DNA from: JAWLGW01 sp964569055
GTDB lineage: Bacteria; Planctomycetota; J058
Direction of reading: 5' to 3'
Length of the DNA stretch: 38,889 bases
NCBI GenBank assembly: GCA_964569055.1
Contig: CAZMSZ010000016.1
Coordinates: forward strand, 1 to 38,889
Shown: positions 10,777-23,200 of the stretch, piece after piece
Position numbering within the stretch: position 1 is the stretch's first letter
Layout: the number at the start of each line of letters is the position of its first letter
Translations under genes and position numbers: made by a program
The notes under the pieces: generated by a model
The model's database searches: none
Told to the model about the DNA's origin: nothing
What the model saw: the letters and a program-made list of their open reading frames with translations, nothing else

Positions 10777-11262
10777 NNNNNNNNNNNNNNNNNNNNNNNN
10801 NNNNNNNNNNNNNNNNNNNNNNNNNNNNNNNNNNNNNNNNNNNNNNNNNNNNNNNNNNNNNNNNNNNNNNNNNNNNTCGACAACCCGCTGGTCGTCAACG
10901 GCGACGTGGTCGTGACCTCCGGCTCGCTCACCCTGGTCGCCAGCGCCGCGACCGTGGACATCAACGGTGAGCTGAGCGGCGCCGGCGCCTTCAACGGCGT
11001 CGCGGGGGTGGCCGTCTCCGTCCGCGACGGGCTCACGATCGACAACTACACGCCGGGCGACAGCCTGACGCTCGACGGCGCGGGCACCTGGAGCTCGGGC
11101 ACGCCGACGCAGAACTATGGGAACGTGACCATCCTCGCCGGCGCGGGCACCGTGCAGCTCGGCAGCGCGGTGGACACCGGCTCGCTCACGATCACCAGCG
11201 GCACGCTGGACCAGAACGGCCAGACCGTGCAGGTGGGCGGCGACCTCGAGGTCGTGGGCGCC
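9786..11262 (+). repeat. tandem super-repeat, copy 2 (contains the assembly gap)
   Basis: Starts at LTISGGQVALTGSF and follows copy 1 strand by strand up to the gap (LPAGSTLALNGG at 10431). After the gap it resumes with the post-cap strands (LVVNGDVVVTSG; GAGTWSSGTPTQNYGNVTI). The end block and cap that every other copy has between these points are absent, so they should lie in the unsequenced gap. Confidence 0.6.
10777..10876. other. assembly gap (100 N)
   Basis: Exactly 100 N, a customary placeholder for unknown length. One base of a split codon precedes it and two follow, so a true gap length divisible by three restores one frame; 100 does not. Repeat-based estimates give about 582-606 bases (see findings). 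Confidence 0.95.
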
Positions 11263-14200
11263 CTCACGGTCTCGGCCGGCACCTTCGACGTGGCTGGGGA
11301 CTTCCTCGGGACCAGCACCGGCACGGTGACGCTCACCGGCGGCGCGCTCTCGATCGCCGGCGCGGACGCGGACTTCGCCCAGGCCACGCTCGATGGCCAG
11401 GCGGGGAGCACGGTGACCCTCAGCGGGGGCGCGCTCCAGACGCTTACGACGTCCGGTGACGACGTGTTCCACCACCTCACGATCGGCGGGACGGGCGTCA
11501 CGCAGGCCGCGGCCTCGACGGCCGGACTGGACGTGAACGGCGACCTCACTCTGAACGCGAGCCTGACCCTCGACGGAGGCGCAGCCGCGGTGGACGGCGC
11601 GCTCGACGTGGACGGCGGGACGACGCTCGACCAGAACGACCAGGCCCTGACCGTGGGCGGGGCGGCCACGATCGACGGGGCGGTCCTCAACAACGGGGCG
11701 CTCGCCGCCAACCTGACGATCGGCCAGGACCTCTCCAGCCCCGGCGGGACGGGGCAGCTCAGCGTCGAGGTCGGCAGCGTCCTCCAGCTCGACGGCGGCA
11801 CGGTGAACCTCGCCTCGTTCGCGGTGGGTGGCGTCCAGATCCCGGCGGGGGCCACGCTCCTGCTGAGCGGCGGCACGCAGGCGCTGCAGGTCGACGACAG
11901 CCTCTCGCTCCAGGGCGCGCTCTCGATCGCCGGGGGCTCGGACACCACCGTGACGGGAACCCTGGTCGTGGGCCAGACCACCGCGGTGGCGGGCACCGCG
12001 ACCCTGACGCTGAACGCCTCGGCCGGCACGGCCTCGTTCGGCGGCGTAGTCACCGTGACCGGCGCCATGACCCTGAACGACGAGGCCACCTTCGGCAGCG
12101 CCGTGAACGTCGTCGACGCGGCCAGCGCCGCGCTGACCGTCAATGCGGCCGCCGACTTCAACGGGACGGTCACCGTCGGGGCGGACAGCGGCACGAACGG
12201 TACGCTGACCGTGAGCGCGGATACGCGCTTCGACGCGGCCGGGATCTCGCTCCTGGTCGAGGAGGGCGCGGCGTTCAGCGCCACCACGGCCGGGATCACG
12301 CTCCGGTTCCGTGACGGGGCCACCGTCGACGTGGACGGCGCGATCACGGTCACCGGCACGCTCGGCAACGAGATCGAGCTGCTGTCGAGCGCGCCCGGCA
12401 CGCAGTGGGTCCTGGACGTCCAGGGCGGAGGCGACACGTTCGACCAGGTCTCGGTCCAGGACTCGGACGCCAGCAGCAGCAACGCGAACGCCGGCATCAC
12501 CGTGGTGACCGCCGGCATCGACTTCGGCAACAACGACGGCTGGTTCGGCCTCACGCCGGTGAACGCGGTCTGGGAAGGCGACGTCAGCGGCGACTGGTCG
12601 CTCGAACAGAACTGGCAAGACGACCGCGAGCCCGTCCCAGGCTCGCCGGTGACGATCGTGGGCCTCAACTTCGACGGGGTCACGAGGTTCCCGCCGACCA
12701 CCAACTCGCCGATCTTCAACTTGGCGAGCGTTACGATCGACATGGCCGGAACGGCGAACACGGCGGTCACCACCGGCCCGCTGAACGTGACCGGCGCGGT
12801 CACGATCACGGCCGGCACCCTGGCGATCGGGGCCCCCGCGACGATCGGCGGCGCGCTCGACGTCGACGGGACCTTCCGCACCAACCCGTCGTTCGCGCCG
12901 GGCAGCCCGGTCGACCTCGGCGCTCTGACGGGGGCTGGGACGTTCGACCTGTCCGTCGTCGCGAACGTGACGGTGTCGGGCGACGTGACCGTGCAAACCT
13001 ACACCGCCGCCGCGCCGAGCACGCTCCGGATCGACGGGGCCGGCTCCTGGGGCTCGGCCGCGCCCACCCAGAGCTACGGCGACGTGACGATCGACGGCGT
13101 GGCCGTGACCCTCACCAGCCGGGTCTCCGCCAGCTCGCTCGGCGTCCTCGGCGGGTCGCTCGAGCTCGACGGGAACACGCTCGACGTCGGGCCCGGCACG
13201 TTCACGCTCGACGCCAGCCCGCTCGCGGCGGCCTCCCCCTCGGTCGTCAACGTCTCGGGCCCCTACGTCCAGCAGAACGGGGCGACGCTCCCGGACGCCG
13301 CGAACCTGACGACGGTGTTCACCGGGACCAACGGCTTCACGCCGCTCCCGATCGATCAGGGCGACCTGACCTTCGCCGGCACGACCACCCTCAACGCCAC
13401 GCTCACCACCAGCGGCGACGTGACCGGGACGGGCACCCTGGCGGTCGGGACCAACGACGTGACGATCTCGGGCGCGCTCACGGTGGCGGACTACCAGTCG
13501 AACGTCGGCGGCACCCTGGCCCTGAACGGGGCCGGCGCCTGGTCGAACGGCAGCCTCGCTACCACCAACTACGGCGACGTCACCCTCACGGTAGCGCGCA
13601 CCGCCGGCGCGGACCTGACCATGCGCTCGCTCACGGTCACGGGCGTCACGCTCGGCATGGCCACCCACGGCCTGACCGTGCAGGGCTCGGTCACGGGCAC
13701 CGGCGCGATCGACATGAGCGCCGGCGGCGGTGTGCTCAGCGTGGCCGGCTCCCTCACGCTGGGCGACTTCGCCGCGGGCACCGGTACGGTCGACTTCAAC
13801 GCCCCCGGCGGGACGTGGTCGCTCGCGACCGCCAGCACCTTCGGCGACGTCCGGGTCCTGAGCGGCGTGGTCCAGGCCGGGAGCGCGCTCCGGGTGGGCT
13901 CGCTCCGGGTCGCGGGCGGGGAGCTCCAGCTCGGCACCTTCACGCTCACCTCGGCCGGCGCCGTCGACGTGACCGCCGGCACCGGGATCACGGTCCAGAC
14001 GGGCGAGCTGGCGGTCGCCGGCAACCTGACGGTCGCCAACAACGGCCTCACCAACGCCGGCGGCACGGTGCGCATGACCGGGGCCGGGACGACCATCGAC
14101 GGCCCGGACGTGCTGTCGTTCGGCGACATGGAGATCGCAGCGCCGGTCGACCTCGCCAGCGCGATCACCACCGACGCGCTCACGATCGAAGGGGCCGGCG

Positions 14201-17200
14201 ACCTCGAGCTGTTCGCGCACACGCTCAACGTGGGCGAGGCGCTCACGGTGGCGGGCTCGCTGCAGGTCGGGGGCGCCTTGGTCCAGGCCGCGGGTGACGT
14301 GACGAACGCGGGCACGATCACCGCCGCCCCGGACGGCGCCGTTCACTTCCGGTTCAACGGCGCCGCGCTCCAGACCTGGACCGACGCCACCAACGCGCCG
14401 CGAGGCGGGTTCTACGGGACGGTCGAGATCTCGAGCGCGGGCGGCGTCCAGCTCCTCGACGCCGCCACCAACGTGTCGGTCGAGGAGCTCCGCCTCCAGG
14501 CCGGCGCCCTCGACCTGCGCTCTGGCTTGGTACGGCTGGTGAGCGACAGCTCGCCGCCCATCAACCAGAACGCCGGCACGCTCGCCGACAGCGGCGGCGA
14601 CGGCACGCTGGTGTTCGTCCCGTCGGGCGGAGGCAACCTCCAAGTGCCGCAACCGACCGGCACGCTGGTCTATGGCCACCTCGTGCTCGGGGAGGCGGGC
14701 ACGACGCCAGCGGCTCAGAGCTTCGAGTTCGTGAACTCGAACCCCGCCAACCTGCGCTCGTTGGACGTCGCGGTCGGCAGCTTCGTCCTGCGCGCGAACC
14801 TGTTCACGACGGTCGGCACCACGATCCGGACGTCCGGGACCCTGGACCGCCGCGCGCTCTCGAACATCTTCAGCACCGCGGCGCTCGACCTGCAGGGTGA
14901 CTTCCAGACGGTCAACTCGCCGGGCGTGACCTTCACGGGGACCGGCACCTGGAGCGACACCTCGACCGTTCTGCACGACTACCGCGACGTCGAGGTCACG
15001 GGCGGCACGATCACGACCGCGAGCTCGATCGGCGGCTTCGCCACCGTGGGCCAGCTGAGCCTGCTGGGCGGGACGTTCCAGATCGACCTCGGCCATACGG
15101 TCACCGTCAGCGGCGTCACCCAGAACGCCGGCGCCCTCACGGTCGCCGGGACCGGGGTGCTCGAGACGAGCGCCGGGTACACGTACACCGCCGGCGCCGT
15201 CACCAACGACGGCGTGCTCCGCTTCACGGCCGGCGGCTTCTGGACGGGCGGCGCCGCCGTCGACTGGGGTGACGTCCATCTCGCCGGCGGGACGGTCAAC
15301 ACGAGCGGAGCCGACCGCGTCGTCGACGGGCTGACCGCGACCGGGACGGGGGCCCTCAATACGGGCGCGGGCGCGCTCGTTGCCAGCGAGGCGATCGACA
15401 CCTCGGGCAGCACCGCCACGACCACCGTGGACGTGGTGGACGCGGGCGGCGGCCTGGTCAGCGCCGGCGGGGCCGGGACGTTCAGCCACAACGGGCTGCT
15501 CACGTTCTCGGGTCCGGGGACCTGGTCGGGCACCTTGGCCGGGACGGGGCCGGTCTCGGTCGAGGCCGCGCTCACCGTGGCCGGCACGGCCGTGGTCGTC
15601 GCCAACGGGAACCTCACCGTCACGGCCAGCGGGGACATCGCGGCGACGACCGACATCACCGTGGCCGCGGGGAGCGTGGACCTCTCGGCCGGCGCGTTCA
15701 CGATGGCTCCCGCGAACACGCTCAGCGTGCCGGGCGGGAACAGCCTGACGCTGGGCACCAACAGCGCCGTCCTCGGCGGGCTGGCCGTGACCGGGGGCGG
15801 GACGCTCAGCCTGAGCGCGACGGGCCTGGCGGCGGTGATCGGCGGCGAGACGACGATCGCCGACGGCGCCACCTTCGCCGTCCCCAGCGACCTCCTGAGC
15901 ATCGCGTTCGCCGATCGGACCACGATCGGCGCCACCGCGGGCGGCACGGCCGCCCTCGACCTGCGCTCCGACGCCTCGTTCGCCGACAACCCGACCGGGG
16001 CCGGCATCAGCGTGCTGGTGCGTGGCAGCCTCCGCGCGATCAACGAGGACGTGACCCTGAGCTTCGCCCCCGGCGACACGGTGCAGGTGGCGGGGACGAT
16101 CACGATCGACACCAACGGCGTGGCGGGTGAGACCGAGCTGTTCTCCACCAGCATCGGCAGCCAGTGGCTGCTCGAGCTGCTCGGGGGCTCGAACCAGACC
16201 TTCCAGGACATCACCGTCCGCGACTCGGACGCGAGCCCCGGGGCCGTGGCGATCGGCCTCGGCGTCAGCCGCGACTTCGGCAACAACGTCAACTGGGGCG
16301 GGCTCACGCTGTCCGAGAAGACCTGGGTCGGCGGCACGGGCGGGAGCGGAGACGACTGGGACGTGGCGGGCAACTGGAACCCCGCGGGCGTCCCCAGCGA
16401 CGGCACCACCATCCGGTTCGACGTGGACATCGCCGGGAACCGCCCGCCGAGCGGCGGCGCGATCCCCTTCGCCCCGGGGGCGATCATCATCGGCGGCGCC
16501 GCGACCTACGACGTGACCTTCCCCGCGAACCTCACGGTCTCGGGCAGCGTCACGATCGACGCCGGCCGCAAGCTGATCGCGGGCGGGGCGTTCTCGCTGA
16601 CGGTCGGCGGCACCGTCTCGGGCGCGGGCGAGCTCGACCTCTCGGCCAACGGCGCCTCGGCCTCCCTGGGCGGGCTCGAGATCGGGACCTACACCGACGG
16701 CGACGGGATGCTCACCCTGACCGGCAACGGCACCAACTTCGCGATCACGACCGTCACCACGGACATCGGCGAGGTGACGATCGCGGGGGGCGCGGACGTG
16801 ACCGCCGCCTCGGCGCTGCCGTCGATCGCGGGCCTCACGATCACGGGCGCGCTCAACGTCGGGACCCAGAACGTCACCACCACCGGCCTGATCACCGGCA
16901 GCGGCGAGCTCGACATCTCGGGGAGCGGCAACGTCACGACCAGCGGCGGCCTCTCGGTGGCCCTCGTGACCCGCGGCGGGACCGGCACCGGGCTCATCAC
17001 GTTCCAGGGCGGCAACCCGATCCCCTGGTCGAGCGGCGTGGCGGGCACCGACTTCGGGCGGGTGCGGATCACCGGCGCCGGGACGATCGTCGACATCGCC
17101 CAGGACGCGACCGTGACCAACGCGGCCGGCCTGGCGCTCGACATCCGCGACGGCGGCTCGCTCCGCTTCATGGACGGGGTGATCGTCGACGTGAACGGTG

Positions 17201-20200
17201 ACTTCGACCTCGGCGCTGGCGCGACCGCGGGCAACCTGGACGCGACCCCCGCCACGCCGAGCGGCGCGACGATCAGGATCGACGGGGACTATCAGATCCT
17301 GGGCACGGCCACGATCACGGCGCCCCAGAACCTGAGCACGTTCTTCGACAGCGGCCAGGCCGCGACGGCGGTGACCCAGACGTTCCAGCCGCGGGCGATC
17401 GACGTCGGCTCGATCGGGGTCGCGGCCGATACGCTCGTCGCCCTCGACAACACGGGCACCAGCACCCTCGACATCCAGGGGCTGTCGATCGACGGCACCG
17501 GCGGCGCGGGCCTGGCCGAGCTCGACGCCGACACGGGTGACTTCGACATTCAGGCCGCCGGTGACGTCGACCTCGGCGGGGGGGCAACCGCGCACCTCCT
17601 CATGGATACGGCCGCGACCCTGACCTTCGACGGCGGCGGCCCGCAGACCTTCCACCAGGGCGCGAGCACGATCCCGAACCTGCAAGTCAGCGCCGCGGGC
17701 ACCGCGCTCAGCCTCGGCTCCCCCCTCGACGTGGTGGGCGCCACCGCGGTCGACGCCGGCACCAGCCTCCTGGTCCTGCCCGGAACGGGCGCGGTGTTCG
17801 GCTCGGGCGGGGTGGCCGGGGCGGGGATCGTGACGGTGAACGGCACGCTCGACATCCAGGACGCCACCACCTTCCACGACGAGTGCGTCGTCAACGCGAA
17901 CGGGGCCTTCGACGCGACCAGCGTGGCGCCGTACGACATCAGCTTCGCGGCGACGGGGGCCGCGGTCGCGGTGGGCAGCGCGTCCCTGCAGATCGGCGCG
18001 GACGCGGCGCTCTCGATCGACGGCAGCGGCAGCCAGATCGGGCTGCGCTCGCTCACCGATGGCACGCCGTGGACGATCTACATCGACGCCGACCCGGGCA
18101 CGAGCCAGGCGATCAGCAACGTCGCGGTCCGCTACTCCGACGTGCTCGCGACCAGCGAGGACCCGGTCGCGACGGTCGGCGGCAGCGACCTCGGCTTCAA
18201 CGACGAGGACGCGACCGACTACTTCGGCGACGGCGGCGACGCCGAGGCCTGGCAGGGCCTGACGGCCGTCGACCTGGTCTGGGACGGCGCCACCGACGGC
18301 GACGGCGACGGCCAGACCTGGACGGATCCGCTCAACTGGGACCGCGACATCGCGCCCGTGCCCGGCTCCACGCTGACCTTCAGCATCGATGGGTCGGGAG
18401 GGCCGTTCCTCGGCGTCACGCCGCCGAATCTGGGCGGGATCGTGACCACTGGGGCCTACGACGGCACGATCGTGTTCACGGGCGACACCCAGCTCGGGGT
18501 CACGTTCGTGCACACCGCCGGCAACCTGGACCTCGCCGGTCATACCCTGAGCGTGCTCGGCCCGGTCAGCATCGGCCAGCGGGTCCTCGACACCGGAGGC
18601 ACGGGCGCGCTGCGGCTCCAGGGCACGACCCAGGCCTTGACGGTGACGGCCGTCGCCGGCCTGGCGCCCTCGATCGAGGCCCCGCTGCACATCGGCTTCG
18701 GAGGCTCGAACACGGCCGTCACGCTCCAGACCGCCGAGACGCTCAACCCCGAGTCGCTGACGGTCGACGTCAACGCCTCGCTCGACACGGGCGTGGCGGA
18801 CGCCGCGATCGTGAGCAGCGGCTCGATCACCGTCGCCGGCGACCTCGCCGCTGACACCAGCCAGGTCAGCCTGCAGGGGAGCTGGGACTCGAGCGGAGGG
18901 GGGGCGGTCGCCTTCGCGGCGGGCGGCAGCTTGACCTTCGACGGCGCGGCGCCGCAGGCGGTCACCGCCGACGCGAACGACACCTTCGCGGACGTCGTCG
19001 TGAACAACGCCGCGGGCGTCACGCAGGACGCCACCAGCGCGGCCCTCGACCTCACGGGCTCGCTGACCGTCCAGGCGGGCACCTTCCAGCTCGACGGAGG
19101 CGGGGCCACGATCGGCGGGACCGTGCTCGTGACCGGCGCCGGCAGCGTGCTCGACATCAACGGCGCGACCGCGACCGTGGGCGACGGGACCGACGCGGCC
19201 ACGACGGCGACCGCCTCCAACGGCGTGATCAGCGACACGGCCGGGACCGGGACGCTCGTGCTCCAGGGCGACGGCCTGCCGGCCAACGTCCTCGGCGGGG
19301 CGGGCGCCGTCACGGTCGGCAACCTGACGATCGCCAGCGGCGTGGTCACGATCGCGACCTCCGCGGCCGTCACCGTGAACGAGACCCTGACGGTCACGGG
19401 CACGCTGCTCGGACCGGACGGCGGCTCTGGGCCGCTCGACGTCCTCGACTTCACACTGACGGGCGCCTACGACGCGGGCACCGGCCTGACGCGGGTGCGC
19501 GGCGCGTTCTCCAACACCGGCGCCTGGAACGACCCGACCAGCGGCACGCTCGAGTTCGCCGGCGTCGGGGCGACGCTCGCGGGCGGCGGCGCCGACCTCG
19601 GCCGGGTGCGGATCGCGAGCGGCAACGTGACCCTCGTCACGTCGGACGCGACGGTGCGGACCCTGGTCGTCGATGCGACCGCCGTCCTGAACGGCGGCGC
19701 GCGCGTGCTCACCGTGCTCGGCGACGGGGTCACGTCGGACCCGCTGCTCTTCAACGGGGCCTTCGTCCCGGGGACCGGCACGATCGACCTGTTCAATGGC
19801 GCCGGCCTGCCGATCTTCGTCCCAGACGTGACCTACGCGAACCTCACGCTCCGGGGCGGTGCCGACTATTTCGTGACCGGCGCGAGCACGATCACCGTGA
19901 GCGGTGCGCTCGACCTCCAGGCCACGACGGTGCTCAGCAACAACGGCAGCGTGCTGACGGTCGGCACGTTCCTGGTCGGCGGCACCTACCTCGACCCGGC
20001 CGACACCGTGGTCTTGGGCGACCTCACCTTCAGCGGCGCCGTCACCTCCTTCACGGACGCGGGCCGGCTCCTGTTCGGCGGGAACGGCCTGCAGCAGTGG
20101 ACCGGCGCCGGGCACGACTTCGGGGCCGTGGAGACGCTCGGGAACGGCGCCACGGTGCGGCTCGTCACCAGCGACGCCGCCACCGGCTCGCTCCGGATCG

Positions 20201-23200
20201 CGGGCGGTGACTCGCTCGAGCTGAACGGGCAGACCGTGACCGTCGGCGGGCCGCTCACGCTCGCGGGCGGGATCGACGGCGCCGCCGCCGGCAGCGTGCT
20301 CGACCTCGACGGCGACGTGAGCGGCACCGGCACCCTCGCCGTGGGCGCCGAGGTGCTCCGGCTGGCCGGCGCCACGGTCGACCTGAGCGGCCTCGCCACC
20401 TTCACGACCACGGGCGTGACCACGATCGACGGCGGGCTCGGGCAGGCGATCGACGTGAGCGGGCGCACGTTGGGGGCGATCGAGGTCGCCAAGTCCGCGG
20501 GCACGGCCACCCTGACCGGCGCGCTCACGACCACCAGCGCCCTGGTCATGACCTCGGGCGCGCTCACGCTGGCCAACGCGGCCAACGACGTGGGCGGGGC
20601 CGTGGCCGGCGACGGCGGCACGCTCACCGCGACGGGCGGCACGCTCTCGGTGTTCGGCGACTGGGACTTCTCGGGCGGGGCGGCCTTCGCCGCCGGCGGC
20701 GGGACGGTCGTGCTCGACGGCACCGCCGACCAGGTGGTCACCATGGACCCGGGCGTCGGCGCGTTCTTCGACCTGCAGGTCGTCAAGGCGAGCGGCCGGG
20801 TCACGATCGTGGGCGACCTCGACGTGGACGACGGCTTCGACCTCGACTCGGGCGAGGTGCAGGCCTCCGCGGGCACCCTGTTCGTGGCGGGCGACTGGGA
20901 CCTCGCGGGCACCGGCGTGTTCGCCGCCGGCGGCGGCACGGTCGAGCTCGACGGGACCAACCCGCAGCAGATCACGCAGGGCGGCAACGGCGCGTTCTCG
21001 ACCCTGCGGCTGAACAAGACCGGCATCGCGTCGGTCGTGGGCGCGCTCGACATCGACGGCACGTTCGACGGCGACGCCGGTCAGCTCGTGCCCGCCCTGG
21101 GCAGCACGGTCACCGTCGGCGGCGACTGGAACCTCTCGGGCGGCGGCACCTTCGACCACAACGGCTCGACGGTCGTGCTCGACGGGAGCGGCATGCAGAC
21201 GATCACGCAGGCCGGCAACGGCGACTTCGGTCACCTCGAGGTGAACAAGGTCCTCGGCGGCGCCGCGGTCGTCGTGGGTCAGCTGACGGCCGCGGGCGAC
21301 CTGACCCTGACCGAGCGCGACCTGGCCCTGGACGCGGGCGGCGCCGACATCGAAGGCTCGGTGACCGGCGGGGCCAACGGCTCGCTGACCGCCAACGGCG
21401 CCGCGTCGACGATCTTCGTCGCCGGCGACTGGGACCTCTCGGGCGGGGTGGACTTCACGGCCGGGCTGTCGACCGTGGTCCTCGACGGCGCCGGCCCCGG
21501 CGGCCAGAGCCTCGTCCCCTCCAACGAGGCCTTCAACAACCTCACGATCACCCACGGCGGCAGCGGGGTCACGGTCACGGGCGCGCTCGACGTGACCGGC
21601 ACCCCGCCGCACGGCCTGCTCACGATCACCGCCGGCACGCTCACCCTCTCGGGGCTCGGGGCGACCGTGGACGGCGACCTCACGATCGCGGGCGGCGCGC
21701 TGGTCTCGGGCGCGGGCACGCTCACGCTCGGCCGCGACTTCGACGCCGGCGGCGGCGTGTTCACGCCGACCGCGGGCGGCACCGTGCTGTTCACCGGCAG
21801 CCACACCCCGCAGGTCCTGACCCTGGGCGCCGGCAGCCAGGTGTACGCCAACTTCACGGTCAACAAGGCGAACCCGACCGACGTGGTCAGCGTGCTCGGC
21901 GCGGGTCAGACCCTCGACGTCGACGAGACGCTGACGCTCACCCAGGGCGTGCTCGACCTGCAGGTCGGGAGCACCTTCGACGACATGAGCGGCAACATCG
22001 CCGCCAACGCGACCCTGCGGAACGTCACCACCCCCTCGCTCACCCACCGGTTCGGGACGGGCTTCACGATCGCCGGCGCCTTCCTGTTCCAGGGGACCTT
22101 GCCGGACGGCGCGGCCCACAGCCTCACGCTGATCTTCAAGGAGGGCGAGACGGTCACGGTCGCCGCCGGCGGTGTGTGGCACGTCCAGGGCGCCGTCGGT
22201 CAGCGGACGACCGTCACCGACGAGAACCCCGCGCCCGCCTCGCCGCGCTGGCTCCTCGACGTGAACGACAACGACCCCGCGTTCTTCGAGGCGGACTTCA
22301 TCGCCGTCCAGGACTCGGAGGGCGAGGGCGACGTGGAGCTGCCCGCCTTCAACGCGGGGGACCTCGGAAACAATCACGACTGGCACTTCGAGTCCAAGAT
22401 CACCGCCTGGACCGGGAGCGCCGGCGACGAGCTCTGGAGCACGACGGGCAACTGGACCAACGACGTACCGGTCGCCAACGACGACGTGGTCTTCCCCGCG
22501 CCTGTCGTCGCCGGCCCGAGCCAAATGGACATCCCGGGGCTGACGCTCGGCTCGCTCTCGGTTACCGGCTTCACCGACACGATCACGCTCCAGCACGACC
22601 TCGCCGTGACCGGCGCGACCACGATCAGCCACGGGGCGCTCGACGTGGGCGCCCACACCTTCACGGCCGGGGCGCTCGCGCTCTCGGGCGTCACACCCAA
22701 CGTGGGCAGCCTGGTCGTCGCCTCGGGCGGCGTGGTCCGCGTCAGCGGCAACGTCAGCGCCGTGGGTGACGCGACGATCAGCAACGCCGGCTCGTTCAAC
22801 CTGATCGGCGCCGGACCGCAGCAGTGGGACGGCAGCGGCGCGGTCGCGAACTTCGGCGCCGTGCTGATCGACAACCCGGCCGGCCCGACCGCGGTCCAGC
22901 TCATCGGCCCGGTCACCGCCGGCGCGGTCACCGTCGGCACCGACGCCACTCACGCCGACGTGCTCGACCTCGACGCCTTCCGGCTCGAGGCGACGAGCAC
23001 GCTGGTGCAGGTCAACGGCACGATCGACGCGGTCGGCGCGCCGGGGGTGACCTCGCTGCGCACCGCCGACCTCACCGTCCTCGGCGACTACGACGAGGGC
23101 GCGGGCGAGACGCGCGTCTCGGGCGCGTTCACGCTGGGCAGCGCGCTGTGGACGCCGAGCGCTACGGGGCAGCTCATCTTCGACGGCACGGGCACGGGGG

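Noticed and set aside
10777..10970. Frameshift or two separate giant genes at the gap
   Set aside because: The apparent frame change comes from the 100-base placeholder. The repeat pattern continues and the split codon (1 + 2 bases) is consistent with one frame.
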